From Oryzomonas japonica (GTDB lineage Bacteria; Desulfobacterota; Desulfuromonadia; Geobacterales; Pseudopelobacteraceae): DNA of 64,000 bases. The position numbers were made by a program, and so were the translations under genes. Below, piece by piece: positions 54,115-62,644 of the stretch. Location: the NCBI RefSeq assembly GCF_008802365.1, contig NZ_VZQZ01000001.1, positions 558,001 through 622,000 on the forward strand, read 5' to 3'. The notes beneath the pieces were generated by a model that was given only the letters and a program-made list of their open reading frames with translations, was not told where the DNA came from and searched no databases. How positions within the stretch are numbered: position 1 is the stretch's first letter; the number at the start of each line of letters is the position of its first letter.

Positions 54115-54525
54115 ATGGGAATCGCGTGGAGAGAGTCGCTGGCAATCGGCGTACCGGAGATCGACAATCAGCATAAGGAGTTGCTTGCACGTTTCGACAG
54201 CCTGCTCAAGGCCTGCGAGGCGGGCAAGGGGATGGATGAATTGCGGAGGCTTTTGGGGTTTCTCGATGACTATGTGATCAGCCACTTCAGCGACGAAGAG
54301 GGCATCCAGAGAAGCAGCAATTATCCCGCCTATGCCGCCCATAAAAAAGAGCATGACGGATTCATCGCCCGGGTAAAGGCGGTCAAGGACGAGATAAAGT
54401 CAGAAGGGGTGGCCGTCCATCATGTGACGGAAACCAACAACATGCTGCTTAAATGGCTGATCAACCACATCTCCAAGGTTGATGCGGAGTTGGGTAAGTA
54501 CCTGCGGGCCAACCGGGCGCAATAA
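54115..54525 (+). CDS. bacteriohemerythrin
   Basis: 136 aa. All seven diiron ligands are seen: His in IDNQHKELL, H-x3-E in ISHFSDEEG, His pair in YAAHKKEHDGF, and H-x4-D in INHISKVDAEL. Oxygen-binding cytosolic protein, used by microaerotolerant bacteria as oxygen carrier or scavenger. GAGGGG lies 9 nt before ATG 54115. Contrast with the incomplete hemerythrin at 10572. Confidence 0.93.
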   Translation: MGIAWRESLAIGVPEIDNQHKELLARFDSLLKACEAGKGMDELRRLLGFLDDYVISHFSDEEGIQRSSNYPAYAAHKKEHDGFIARVKAVKDEIKSEGVAVHHVTETNNMLLKWLINHISKVDAELGKYLRANRAQ

Positions 54526-54584
54526 TGCGGACGGGGCGATTGCTCACAGGGCGGTAGGGATGGCTCCGTGCCCGTTCCCCGTTG

Positions 54585-54764
54585 TCAGTCGCAATCCTCC
54601 CGCCAGAGGCAGTTGTCCTGGCCGCACGTGACGGCTTTGCCGGAATCGAAGCACTGTTCGTTCCCCTCGGCCAGCTGAATGGCGCGTACCAACTCAGCCT
54701 TTTTCATCTTGCCTGTCTTGATGTTGAGCTGTTTCGCCCGTTCCTTGATTTGATCAAGCTTCAT
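54585..54764 (-). CDS. SAP-domain protein, 59 aa
   Basis: The SAP-like helix-turn-helix is LDQIKERAKQLNIKTGKMKKAELVRAI (about residues 3-29), a DNA-binding motif; the tail has three Cys (QCFD, VTCGQDNCLW, REDCD) that could bind metal. GGAGA is 8 nt before ATG 54764; a longer frame upstream is not supported. Possibly a nucleoid or DNA-repair accessory protein. Confidence 0.7.
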   Translation of the reverse strand: MKLDQIKERAKQLNIKTGKMKKAELVRAIQLAEGNEQCFDSGKAVTCGQDNCLWREDCD

Positions 54765-54859
54765 GCCGTGTTCTCCCATCATCTTGGTGATGACATCTCG
54801 TAAGATAATAACGCAGCTTGGTAAAATCTCCACAACGGTTGCGTAAAAAAATCGTAAAC

Positions 54860-54890
54860 AAAAAGGGCGGGCCAATGGCCCGCCCTTTTT
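54860..54890. terminator. bidirectional terminator upstream of the SAP gene and downstream of purC
   Basis: AAAAAGGGCGGGCC, loop AAT, GGCCCGCCCTTTTT: perfect 12-bp GC stem with A and T tracts. It ends the purC transcript (minus) and insulates the SAP gene. Confidence 0.92.
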
Positions 54891-54910
54891 GCATGGTTTG
54901 AAAGCGCTGG

Positions 54911-55801
54911 TTATGCGCGGATGCCGGCGATGCGGAAGAGCGCCTCGCGGTATTTTTCGGCGGTCTTTTCGATGATCTCCGCCGGCAGGGGCGGGGCAGG
55001 GGCTGTTTTGCCCCAATCGAGGGTTTCCAGATAGTCCCGCAGGAATTGTTTGTCAAAGCTGGGCTGCTGGCCGCCCGGCTTATAGAGATCCTTGGGCCAG
55101 AAACGACTGGAGTCCGGGGTCATGCACTCGTCGATGATGATCAGTTCGCCCTCATACACGCCGAATTCGAATTTGGTGTCGGCAATGATGATGCCCTTCT
55201 GGGCGGCCAAGTCACGAGCCCGGGTATAGATACTGATGGTATAGTCGCGAGCCTGTTCTGCCAGTTCTCGGCCGCAGATTTCAGCCATCTTTTCGAAGGA
55301 GATGTTTTCGTCATGGGTGCCCAGTTCTGCCTTGGTGGAAGGGGTGAAGATCGGTTCAGGCAACTGGTCCGATTCCTTGAGCCCGGCCGGAAGCTTGATG
55401 CCGCAGATAGAGCCGGTATCCTTATAGGCTTTCCAGCCGGAACCGGAAACATAACCGCGCACGATACACTCCGCAGGCAACGGTTTGGCCTTTTTCACCA
55501 GCATGGAACGCCCCGCGAGAACATCGGCATAGGGCCGGCACGCCGCCGGGTAATCGGCCACATCGGTGGAGATGATGTGGTTCTTGACGATGTCCTCCAT
55601 CTGGCGGAACCAGAAGGCGGATATCTGGGTCAGCACGAAACCCTTGTCCGGGATCGGTTCGTTCATGATTACGTCAAAGGCCGAGATACGGTCCGATGTG
55701 ACCAACAACAGGGTGTCCCCCAGGTCATAGATGTCGCGCACCTTGCCCCGGGCGATGAGATTCAGGCCGGGAAAATTGGTCTGTAAAACTGGTTGTGACA
55801 T
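54911..55801 (-). CDS. purC: SAICAR synthetase
   Basis: 296 aa, the longer eukaryote-like PurC form. ATP-binding N-lobe ([30 protein letters not shown]), CAIR/Asp binding region ([31 protein letters not shown]), and Mg-binding [24 protein letters not shown]. Makes SAICAR in purine synthesis. ATG 55801 follows AGGAGAGAG. ppiD is 10 nt upstream on the same strand, so they are co-transcribed. Confidence 0.97.
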   Translation of the reverse strand: MSQPVLQTNFPGLNLIARGKVRDIYDLGDTLLLVTSDRISAFDVIMNEPIPDKGFVLTQISAFWFRQMEDIVKNHIISTDVADYPAACRPYADVLAGRSMLVKKAKPLPAECIVRGYVSGSGWKAYKDTGSICGIKLPAGLKESDQLPEPIFTPSTKAELGTHDENISFEKMAEICGRELAEQARDYTISIYTRARDLAAQKGIIIADTKFEFGVYEGELIIIDECMTPDSSRFWPKDLYKPGGQQPSFDKQFLRDYLETLDWGKTAPAPPLPAEIIEKTAEKYREALFRIAGIRA

Positions 55802-55811
55802 GATCTCTCTC

Positions 55812-57398
55812 CTATTTTTCAGCAATAAGCGTCTGGTTGATCTCGATCTTGGCCTTGTTTCTGAGGCCCTTTACCCAGGCGGCCAGCGCTTCTTCCTGTT
55901 TCTTGGGCAGCATCTTCAGTTTGAGCTGCTGCTTGGTCTTGTCGAAGTCCGCTTTCGGGGCTTCGATGCGTTGCTTGAGGCGTGCCGCATACCAACGGTT
56001 GCCCACCTTGAAAGGTTCCTTGGTCACCGGCGCTGCCGCGGTCAGCTTGAAGGCCGCCTCCATCAGGTCGGGGGCGTTGCCGATCACGGGGATGTTGCCT
56101 TTGTCCGAGAAGCCGAACGTGCCGGTGGTCTGGGTCTTGAGCGTCCCTTTGGCGGCAAGCTGCCGGGCCGCGTCGGCAGCCTTTTTCTTGGCCAGTTCCA
56201 CCGCCTTGGCGGCCTTGACCTTTACTTCCAAAGTCGCCCTGATCTCGCTGAGCGGCGGGACGACCGAGGCCTTGCGTTCCTTGGCCTTGATGATGTAGAT
56301 ACCCTTGGGGGTTTCGACCGGGCCGCCCAATTCGCCCGCCTTGAGTTCAAAGGCCTTTTTGATAACGGCCGTCTCACCGGCCAGGGCGGCCGCCGGGGCA
56401 TTGGCGTCGAACAGCGGCGTTTCCTGTACCTTGAGGTTCAGTTGCCCGGCGATCTGTTTCAAATCGTTCGACTTGGCATGTTTGTAAAGGGTATCGGCCG
56501 CCAGTTCAAAGGCCTGCTTGGTGGCCTTCTGCCGGAGGGCGTCGGCCTTGACCTTCTCCTTTACCTCTTTGAGGGGCAGGATACCGTCTTTGCCCTGCCA
56601 GCGGTCGATGTTCTTCTGGTAGAAGGTCTGAATCTCCTCTTCGGAGACCGTCAGCTTTGCGGCCTGGGCGGCCGGATCGAGCAGGATGTAGGAAAGAGCC
56701 GTTTTTTCAGGTGTCTTGAACTCGCTCTGGTTTCTCTGCAGATAGTCGTTGAGTTCCGCATCGGTCGGCTTCACCTCAGAGATCACCTCATTCGGCGCAT
56801 AGGACACGTACTCCAGTTCGATCTTGTCGTTTTCCTTTTTGTATTGGGTCAAGGCCTCGTCGTCACTGACCGTGGCCTTGTCTTTGATGGCCTGGCGGGT
56901 CTTGGAAAGCAGTAGGTCCTGCTTCTGTCCCTCCTCGAAGTCCTTGGGGGTCAGGCGGTTGCTCCGCAACAGCTGCTGATACAGCTCAAAATTGAACTTT
57001 CCGTCTTTCTGGAAGGTCGGCAGGGCTTCAATGGAGTTGGCCACCTCTTCCTTGGATACCTTGATCCCCATGGACTTGGCTTCCTTGGCGATCAAAAAGT
57101 TGTCGATCAGGCTGTCCAGGGCCACCTTTTTCAGCCCCAGGGCCTTTTCCATGTCGGGGGTGATGGATTGGCCGTAGATCTGCTGGTAGATGGTGCGGAT
57201 GCGCTGATAGGCGTTCTGGTATTCTTCCAGGGGGATTTTGGTGCCGTTGACCTTGGCCGCGTACCCCCCGCGCCCGCTGACACCCTCGCTCCCCTTGCCC
57301 CATACCAGGAACATGGTACCGATAAAGGAAAGCACGATGACGACGAACACGATCTTGATGATGAAGGATTCCTTCTTCTTGCGGATGAAGTCCAGCAT
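55812..57398 (-). CDS. ppiD: PpiD/SurA-N-like periplasmic folding factor
   Basis: 528 aa. One N-terminal membrane anchor ([23 protein letters not shown]) with the rest in the periplasm. The SurA-N like chaperone region spans about 40-190 ([37 protein letters not shown]), followed by two rotamase-type blocks, the first degenerate, the second around 260-370. Assists outer-membrane protein folding. GGAGTATTTCGGCC precedes the ATG. Operon with purC. Confidence 0.88.
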   Translation of the reverse strand: MLDFIRKKKESFIIKIVFVVIVLSFIGTMFLVWGKGSEGVSGRGGYAAKVNGTKIPLEEYQNAYQRIRTIYQQIYGQSITPDMEKALGLKKVALDSLIDNFLIAKEAKSMGIKVSKEEVANSIEALPTFQKDGKFNFELYQQLLRSNRLTPKDFEEGQKQDLLLSKTRQAIKDKATVSDDEALTQYKKENDKIELEYVSYAPNEVISEVKPTDAELNDYLQRNQSEFKTPEKTALSYILLDPAAQAAKLTVSEEEIQTFYQKNIDRWQGKDGILPLKEVKEKVKADALRQKATKQAFELAADTLYKHAKSNDLKQIAGQLNLKVQETPLFDANAPAAALAGETAVIKKAFELKAGELGGPVETPKGIYIIKAKERKASVVPPLSEIRATLEVKVKAAKAVELAKKKAADAARQLAAKGTLKTQTTGTFGFSDKGNIPVIGNAPDLMEAAFKLTAAAPVTKEPFKVGNRWYAARLKQRIEAPKADFDKTKQQLKLKMLPKKQEEALAAWVKGLRNKAKIEINQTLIAEK

Positions 57399-57614
57399 GG
57401 CCGAAATACTCCTTGAATAGATTGGTTTTCGTGGATAAGTGCCCTAGTGGCGGAAGAAAAAGAAAACAAATACTACTATACGTCCCACCCGAATGCAAGA
57501 TGCTTGTTTGGCCTGGCGGTCGGGCGGATGAGCCTTATTTGCGGTGTTTGATTTGCGCCCTGACCTGTGGTAGGGTGAACGATCAAATTCCGAATCCAGC
57601 ACAGGGATGTGGTA

Positions 57615-58643
57615 ATGGAACTCAGTTTTTCACGGCCCAACGCCGAAATCGATCAGTTGATCAACCGGCTGGTCGAGGTGGCCGGCGGCATTCACCACGC
57701 TGAGATCACCCGCGAGATGATCCTGTCGACCCTCAAGATCGGGCAGGAGGTCGATTATCCGGCTGATCTCAAGCTGATCAACCGCACGTTGCGCGAGATG
57801 CGGTTCACGGCCCGGGTTTTTGGTCCGTATCGCGGCCGCAAGAAGGTCACCATCTTCGGTTCGGCCCGCACCGGGCGGGATGAGGAGATGTACCGGAAAT
57901 GCGTTCGCTTCAGCCGCATCCTGGCGGATAACGGCTACATGATCATCACCGGGGGCGGCCCCGGTATCATGCAGGCCGGCAACGAGGGGGCGGGCAGCGA
58001 GAATTCTTTCGCCGTCAATATCCGGCTCCCCTTCGAACAGCAGCCAAACCCGGTCATGTACCGCAACCCGCGTCTGATCACCTATAAATACTTCTTCAAC
58101 CGCAAGGTGGCCTTCGTCAAGGAGGCCGACGCCATCGCCGTTTTCCCCGGCGGTTTCGGCACCCTGGACGAGGCCATGGAGGTATTCACCCTGATCCAAA
58201 CCGGCAAGACCTCGCCCAAACCGCTCATCCTGGTGGACGACGAGGGGGGCTACTGGGAGCAGTTCTTCGCCTTTGTCAAACGGAGCCTGCTGGTGAAAGG
58301 CTTTATTTCCGGGGAGGATTTTTCCCTGTTCACCATCACCAAGGACGAACAGGAAGCGGCAGAGGCCATCGAAACCTTTTACCGCATCTATCACTCCATG
58401 CGTTTCATCGACCACCGCCTTGTCATCCGGTTGAACAAGGTGCTGGCCCCGGAACAGATCCGCACCCTCGAGGAAGAGTTCCCCGAATTGCTCCAGGACG
58501 GCGAACATATCGTCTGCTGCGGGGCAATGCCCGAAGAGGCCGATCAGCCCGACCTGATCGCCCTGCCGCGTATAACCATGAAGTTCAACCACCACCACTA
58601 CGGCCTGCTGTTGGCCTTTATTCACCGGATAAACACCTTCTGA
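57615..58643 (+). CDS. LOG-family protein (nucleotide 5'-monophosphate phosphoribohydrolase-like)
   Basis: 342 aa. LOG core: VTIFGSARTGRDE, GGGPGIMQAGNEGA and the catalytic PGGFGTLDEAMEV motif. It has long N- and C-terminal extensions compared with plant LOG (about 200 aa) and matches the longer PpnN/YgdH-like forms, which cleave nucleotide monophosphates to base and ribose 5-phosphate and bind (p)ppGpp. AGGGATG before ATG 57615. Confidence 0.88.
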   Translation: MELSFSRPNAEIDQLINRLVEVAGGIHHAEITREMILSTLKIGQEVDYPADLKLINRTLREMRFTARVFGPYRGRKKVTIFGSARTGRDEEMYRKCVRFSRILADNGYMIITGGGPGIMQAGNEGAGSENSFAVNIRLPFEQQPNPVMYRNPRLITYKYFFNRKVAFVKEADAIAVFPGGFGTLDEAMEVFTLIQTGKTSPKPLILVDDEGGYWEQFFAFVKRSLLVKGFISGEDFSLFTITKDEQEAAEAIETFYRIYHSMRFIDHRLVIRLNKVLAPEQIRTLEEEFPELLQDGEHIVCCGAMPEEADQPDLIALPRITMKFNHHHYGLLLAFIHRINTF

Positions 58644-58676
58644 GGCAAACGCTCTCATGGACGCGCCCGGCATTCG

Positions 58677-58706
58677 TTGACAAAGGTCGCCGATTGGCGG
58701 TATAGT
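58677..58706 (+). promoter_or_regulatory. sigma-70 promoter of the PBP gene
   Basis: TTGACA (58677-58682) consensus -35, 18-bp spacer, TATAGT (58701-58706), 38 nt before ATG 58745. Confidence 0.75.
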
Positions 58707-58744
58707 CTCATTATCTTACTCGGACTCTCTATTCCCGGAACGCC

Positions 58745-60133
58745 ATGCAGGACCTTAAACATCTATCCAGAAAAAAACACTTTTCCGCCTTCCGTTTTTT
58801 CGGCTTCTATCGCAGCAACAGGAAAATCAAGGATTCTGGCGAACGCACGGTCTTGCGGCTACCCATCCCGGTAGGCAAGCGTCGCGAACAGCTGAAGCAT
58901 ATCCTCCTGTTTCTGGCCATTGTGCTGGCGCTGACGCCGATTTGCGCCCTTGTGTACCAGAAGTCACCCCACGTGGTGCGGACGGTGACGCTCTGGCTCC
59001 ATTCCCACTCCACTCCCGACATCAAAGCGGCCGAAGCGGCCAAGCCCCCGGCCAGCGGCAGTTTTGAGTCTGCCGTGCGCCTGTTCGACACGGCGGTCGT
59101 GAACGATGGACAGCTCACGGCCCGCAGCGCGGGTGGCGACACCCTGCACTACACCATTAAGGACGATTTGCAGAAGCGGGTTCACGATTTCATGGCCCAA
59201 AAGCAGGTGCCGTTCGGGGTATTTGTGGCCATCGAACCGTCAACCGGTCGAATCCTGGCCATGACGTCCTATTCTGCCGTCGATCCCCAGTGGGCGCAAT
59301 CCGCGTTCTTCGATCTCTATCCCATGGCGTCGCTGTTCAAGATCATCATCGCTTCCGCCGCCCTGGAAAACAAGAAGATCACCCCCCAAACGGTGGTCGA
59401 GTTTCGGGGCGCCCCCTATTCGGAGAACCCCCGTTACTGGGACATCAGCCCCAGGGGCAACAACAACCGCATGGATGTGGGCTATGCCATGGGCAAGTCC
59501 ATCAACCCGGTCTACGGCCGGGTCGCCAACAATATCGTCGGCAAGGCGTCGGTCATGGAGTACGTACATAAATTCGGCTTCAACCAGGCGCTTTTCCCGG
59601 GCGTCCCGGTCAAGGCAAGCAAGACCAGCGACCCCCAGCCGGGCCATGCCTTGATGTTGATGGGCGCAGGCCTCGACCACGAGGTCAAGATATCGCCCCT
59701 GCACGCGGCGGTGATCATGGGGGCCATCGCCAATCAGGGACGGATGATGGTCCCGACCCTGACCGACAAGGTCGTCAGCGCCGCGGGGACGGAAAAGGAT
59801 GGGCATAAGCCCCGGGAGCTCCGTCGGCTCGTGTCGCCCGAAACGGCGGCGTCCCTCACCCAGATGCTCTCCAATACCGTTACCCGTGGCACCTCCCGGC
59901 GCGCCTTCCATGATCGCCAGGGCCGGCCGATGCTGGCGGGGATCGATATCGCCGCCAAGACCGGTTCCATCGACGGGATCTCACCCAAGGGGCATTATTC
60001 CTGGTTTGCTGCGTACGCACCGGCCCATGAACCGCGCATAGCCCTGGTGGCGCTGGTCATTAACCAGGACCGGTGGAAGATCAAGTCTGCCCAGGTGGGG
60101 GAACAGGCACTGGAGGAGTTTTTCAGGCACTGA
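58745..60133 (+). CDS. penicillin-binding protein, transpeptidase domain only
   Basis: 462 aa. A membrane helix at about 50-68 precedes a periplasmic transpeptidase: active-site SLFK (S-x-x-K) in YPMASLFKI, SIN (S-x-N) in GKSINPVYG, and KTGS in DIAAKTGSIDG. There is no glycosyltransferase or typical PBP dimerisation domain. Cross-links or modifies peptidoglycan. The gene ends 2 nt before repeat copy 3. Confidence 0.9.
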   Translation: MQDLKHLSRKKHFSAFRFFGFYRSNRKIKDSGERTVLRLPIPVGKRREQLKHILLFLAIVLALTPICALVYQKSPHVVRTVTLWLHSHSTPDIKAAEAAKPPASGSFESAVRLFDTAVVNDGQLTARSAGGDTLHYTIKDDLQKRVHDFMAQKQVPFGVFVAIEPSTGRILAMTSYSAVDPQWAQSAFFDLYPMASLFKIIIASAALENKKITPQTVVEFRGAPYSENPRYWDISPRGNNNRMDVGYAMGKSINPVYGRVANNIVGKASVMEYVHKFGFNQALFPGVPVKASKTSDPQPGHALMLMGAGLDHEVKISPLHAAVIMGAIANQGRMMVPTLTDKVVSAAGTEKDGHKPRELRRLVSPETAASLTQMLSNTVTRGTSRRAFHDRQGRPMLAGIDIAAKTGSIDGISPKGHYSWFAAYAPAHEPRIALVALVINQDRWKIKSAQVGEQALEEFFRH

Positions 60134-60135
60134 CT

Positions 60136-60230
60136 GGCTGCTGAAAAACAGCCATCTCGCCGCCTCCTCGAAATCCCCTTTGTGCGGGGGCGACGATCTG
60201 ACTGTTTTTGAACAGCCTGAGTTTTTTCAG
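60136..60230. repeat. shortened copy 3 of the dispersed repeat
   Basis: 95 nt. It lacks about 43 nt with the central GGCGTAGCG hairpin but keeps both ends. The terminal stem GGCTGCTGAAAAACAG/CTGTTTTTGAACAGCC has paired changes relative to copies 1 and 2. Confidence 0.85.
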
Positions 60231-60258
60231 GAAAGAGGCTCCAGGCTCTTGGCTTGAT

Positions 60259-60981
60259 TTACGGTCGGTAGGTACACAGGTGCAGCTCCCCGTTCCGCAT
60301 CTCGCCGTAGGTGAACTGTTCCATCCAGTCCCCCAGGGAGAGGACGGTAAAGGACGGGGAGGCCAGTTCCTGACGAAACGCCAGATGAAAATGGCCGGTA
60401 ACAAGTCCGTCGTACCCCTGTTGTTGCGCTGAGCGGGCGAAGGTGAGGATGATCTCCCGGTAGTTCCAGCGCTTCCGTTTAGCTTGGTAGCCGGATTGAC
60501 TGGTGCGTTGCAGACGTTCCTTGACCTTCAGCGCCAGGGATGGCGGAAAATGCCGGACGGCGGAGGCAACCAGGCGATTGTGCAACAAGAAACGTAGCAG
60601 GCGGTAGCCTCGGTCTTCCCGGTTGATCTGGTCGCCATGGCAGAGCAGGAGCCGCTTCCCCTGCACCATCACGGTGGCCGGGCCAGAGTGGATTTCGGTC
60701 TTCAGGTGCTTGCTGAAGATCGTGCCCAGGTGGAAGTCGTGGTTGCCTTCGAAGTATACGATGCGGCAACCGTTGCGGGTCAGGTCCAGAAGGGCCTCCA
60801 GCACGGCGTCGTACTGGCGGAATGGGTGGGAGGGGAAGCCAACCCAGAAGTCAAACAGGTCGCCCATGATGAAAAGGGTTTCCGTGTTCCCCTTCAGGGA
60901 ATCGAGAAAACGGAGCAGCAAACGGTAATTCGGGTCCGTCGGCGCTTTCAGGTGGGCATCGGCCAGGAAGATGGTTCGCAT
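60259..60981 (-). CDS. lpxH: UDP-2,3-diacylglucosamine diphosphatase
   Basis: 240 aa. Calcineurin-like metallophosphoesterase: D-x-H in FLADAHL, GD in MGDLFDFW, GNHD, CHGDQIN and GHFHLAF. Total pattern is that of LpxH, which removes UMP in lipid A synthesis. ATG 60981 gives the canonical MRTIFLADAHL N-terminus; there is no ribosome site, and the -10 of its promoter ends 7 nt upstream. Convergent with the PBP gene. Confidence 0.9.
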   Translation of the reverse strand: MRTIFLADAHLKAPTDPNYRLLLRFLDSLKGNTETLFIMGDLFDFWVGFPSHPFRQYDAVLEALLDLTRNGCRIVYFEGNHDFHLGTIFSKHLKTEIHSGPATVMVQGKRLLLCHGDQINREDRGYRLLRFLLHNRLVASAVRHFPPSLALKVKERLQRTSQSGYQAKRKRWNYREIILTFARSAQQQGYDGLVTGHFHLAFRQELASPSFTVLSLGDWMEQFTYGEMRNGELHLCTYRP

Positions 60982-60988
60982 GCCGGGG

Positions 60989-61017
60989 ATTGTGCTGTCA
61001 CTTGCATGATATGTCAA
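60989..61017 (-). promoter_or_regulatory. sigma-70 promoter of lpxH, probable leaderless start
   Basis: Minus strand TTGACA (61012-61017), 17-bp spacer, CACAAT (60989-60994); only 7 nt remain before the lpxH ATG at 60981. Confidence 0.6.
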
Positions 61018-61039
61018 CAGGATAAGAGGAACGGGCGTC

Positions 61040-61495
61040 ATGGCTATTATACATAATGTGGAAATTGTCTGGGATGAACTAATGGACGCCTTCACCAGCG
61101 GGCAGAGCGACCGGGTATACTTTCTCGACCGCTATACCGGCGAGGTTTTCTTCATTCCGACCACGTTGGAGGACGAGGACGTCTGGCAGCAGATGGATAC
61201 CGGCCGGGATCGCTTTCTGGAGATTCCCCGCTTCGATTACGGCGTCGAACGACAGCTCATGTCCGGCTTCATCGGAGCCATCCAGGATCCGAGCCTGCGC
61301 AGCATACTCAACGGCTCCCTGGCCGGTAGAAAACCCTATGGCAACATCAAGGAAATCCTCTCCTTCTTCCCCGAAGAGGAGGAACGGCTCGGGGCAATGA
61401 AAGACGATTTCCTTGCCAGCAGGGTCAAAACCTGGCTCGACGAAAACAATCTGTTCACGGTTGATTCGGAGACGCTGCTTTCATCGCGTATGTAA
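61040..61495 (+). CDS. UPF0158 family protein
   Basis: 151 aa. Family-like pattern: IVWDELMDAF, DRVYFLDRYTGEVFFIP, a central FLEIPRFDYGVERQLMSGFI, SILNGSLAGRKPYGNIKEIL and a C-terminal LASRVKTWLDENNL. UPF0158 proteins have no assigned function. Soluble, no signal. The AI-2E gene follows after 11 nt, suggesting co-transcription. Confidence 0.85.
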   Translation: MAIIHNVEIVWDELMDAFTSGQSDRVYFLDRYTGEVFFIPTTLEDEDVWQQMDTGRDRFLEIPRFDYGVERQLMSGFIGAIQDPSLRSILNGSLAGRKPYGNIKEILSFFPEEEERLGAMKDDFLASRVKTWLDENNLFTVDSETLLSSRM

Positions 61496-61506
61496 GGAAG
61501 GCGGCC

Positions 61507-62568
61507 ATGGAACACCATACCGAACACCAGAGTGTTCGCCGAAGCGATTATGGGCGGCTGATCGCCATCATTATGCTGCTCTGCCTGCTGGCCGCCGCCG
61601 GATACGCCCTTCAGCACACCATCTCCTGTTTTCTGCTCTCCTGGATAATCGCCTATCTCCTCGACCCGGTGCTCGTACAGGCAGAACGGCGCGGCATGAA
61701 ACGGCTTTTCGCCCTGGGGCTGCTCTACGTCGCCCTCGGTATCCTGATCGTTTTCTTCTTTGCCTTCATGCTCCCCAAGCTCACCATCAGCTGGAACGGC
61801 ATCCTCGCTGAACTGCCCACCTATATCCAGAGGATCAAGCTGGACGCCCTGGAATGGAAGTCACGGCTTCCCGACCGCTACGGCTCCGAAGAGATCCAGT
61901 GGATTCTGGACAAAGTCTCGGCAAATGCGGATACGGCGGCTGAGAAGGCCGGCGCCTGGGTCTACGTTTTCGGCACCCGGATATTCTTCAACCTCTTCAA
62001 TATCGTTCTCTCCCCGATCCTGGTTTTTTTCATGCTCTACTACAAACAGACCATCATCGACACCGCCTCCTCCTGGGTCCCGGAACAGCGCCGCGAGATG
62101 TTCCTCAATATCGGCCGCGAGGTCAATACCAGCATCGGCGGATATCTGCGGGGGCAGGCCATTGTTTCCATCATCGTGGCGTTCCTGTCCCTGACGGCGC
62201 TTTTCATACTGGATATCCCGCACCCCATCATCAGCGGCATCTTTGCCGGGGCCGCTTCGGTGCTCCCCTTTATCGGGGTGTTTATCGCCGCATTGCCGGC
62301 ACTGTTCTTCGCCTGGTTCAAATACCAGACCATGGCCAGCCTGGCCCAGACCGCCGCCGCCTTCGGGGTTATCTACTTCCTGGAAGGGTACGTGATCAAG
62401 CCGCTGGTGTTCAGAGGTTCCATGAACCTTAATCCGCTGGTGACCATTATCATGGTCATGGCCCTGGGCGAACTGCTCGGTTTCTGGGGTATCCTGCTGG
62501 CCCTGCCCATCGCCGCCGCCATAAAGATAACGTGGGGGCACCTGCATAACGGCGATTTCAGGGATTAA
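61507..62568 (+). CDS. AI-2E family (PerM-like) transporter
   Basis: 353 aa, about eight hydrophobic segments with an amphipathic region between ([30 protein letters not shown]). The conserved signature [20 protein letters not shown] and the C-terminal [22 protein letters not shown] match the family. Members export AI-2 or act as Na+/H+-like permeases; no assignment is possible here. GTAAGGAAGG precedes the ATG. Confidence 0.9.
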   Translation: MEHHTEHQSVRRSDYGRLIAIIMLLCLLAAAGYALQHTISCFLLSWIIAYLLDPVLVQAERRGMKRLFALGLLYVALGILIVFFFAFMLPKLTISWNGILAELPTYIQRIKLDALEWKSRLPDRYGSEEIQWILDKVSANADTAAEKAGAWVYVFGTRIFFNLFNIVLSPILVFFMLYYKQTIIDTASSWVPEQRREMFLNIGREVNTSIGGYLRGQAIVSIIVAFLSLTALFILDIPHPIISGIFAGAASVLPFIGVFIAALPALFFAWFKYQTMASLAQTAAAFGVIYFLEGYVIKPLVFRGSMNLNPLVTIIMVMALGELLGFWGILLALPIAAAIKITWGHLHNGDFRD

Positions 62569-62644
62569 TTCTTACGAGACGTTCCTGCCCCCACCCATTC
62601 GCCCTGATCAAGGATGGGGAACCGGACCTCTGGAAAGTCGGCCT

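Noticed and set aside
51830-54190. Open frame of about 786 codons antisense to the Lon-like gene
   Set aside because: The translated product is His/Gly/Asp-rich with no domain, while the plus strand encodes all Lon features.
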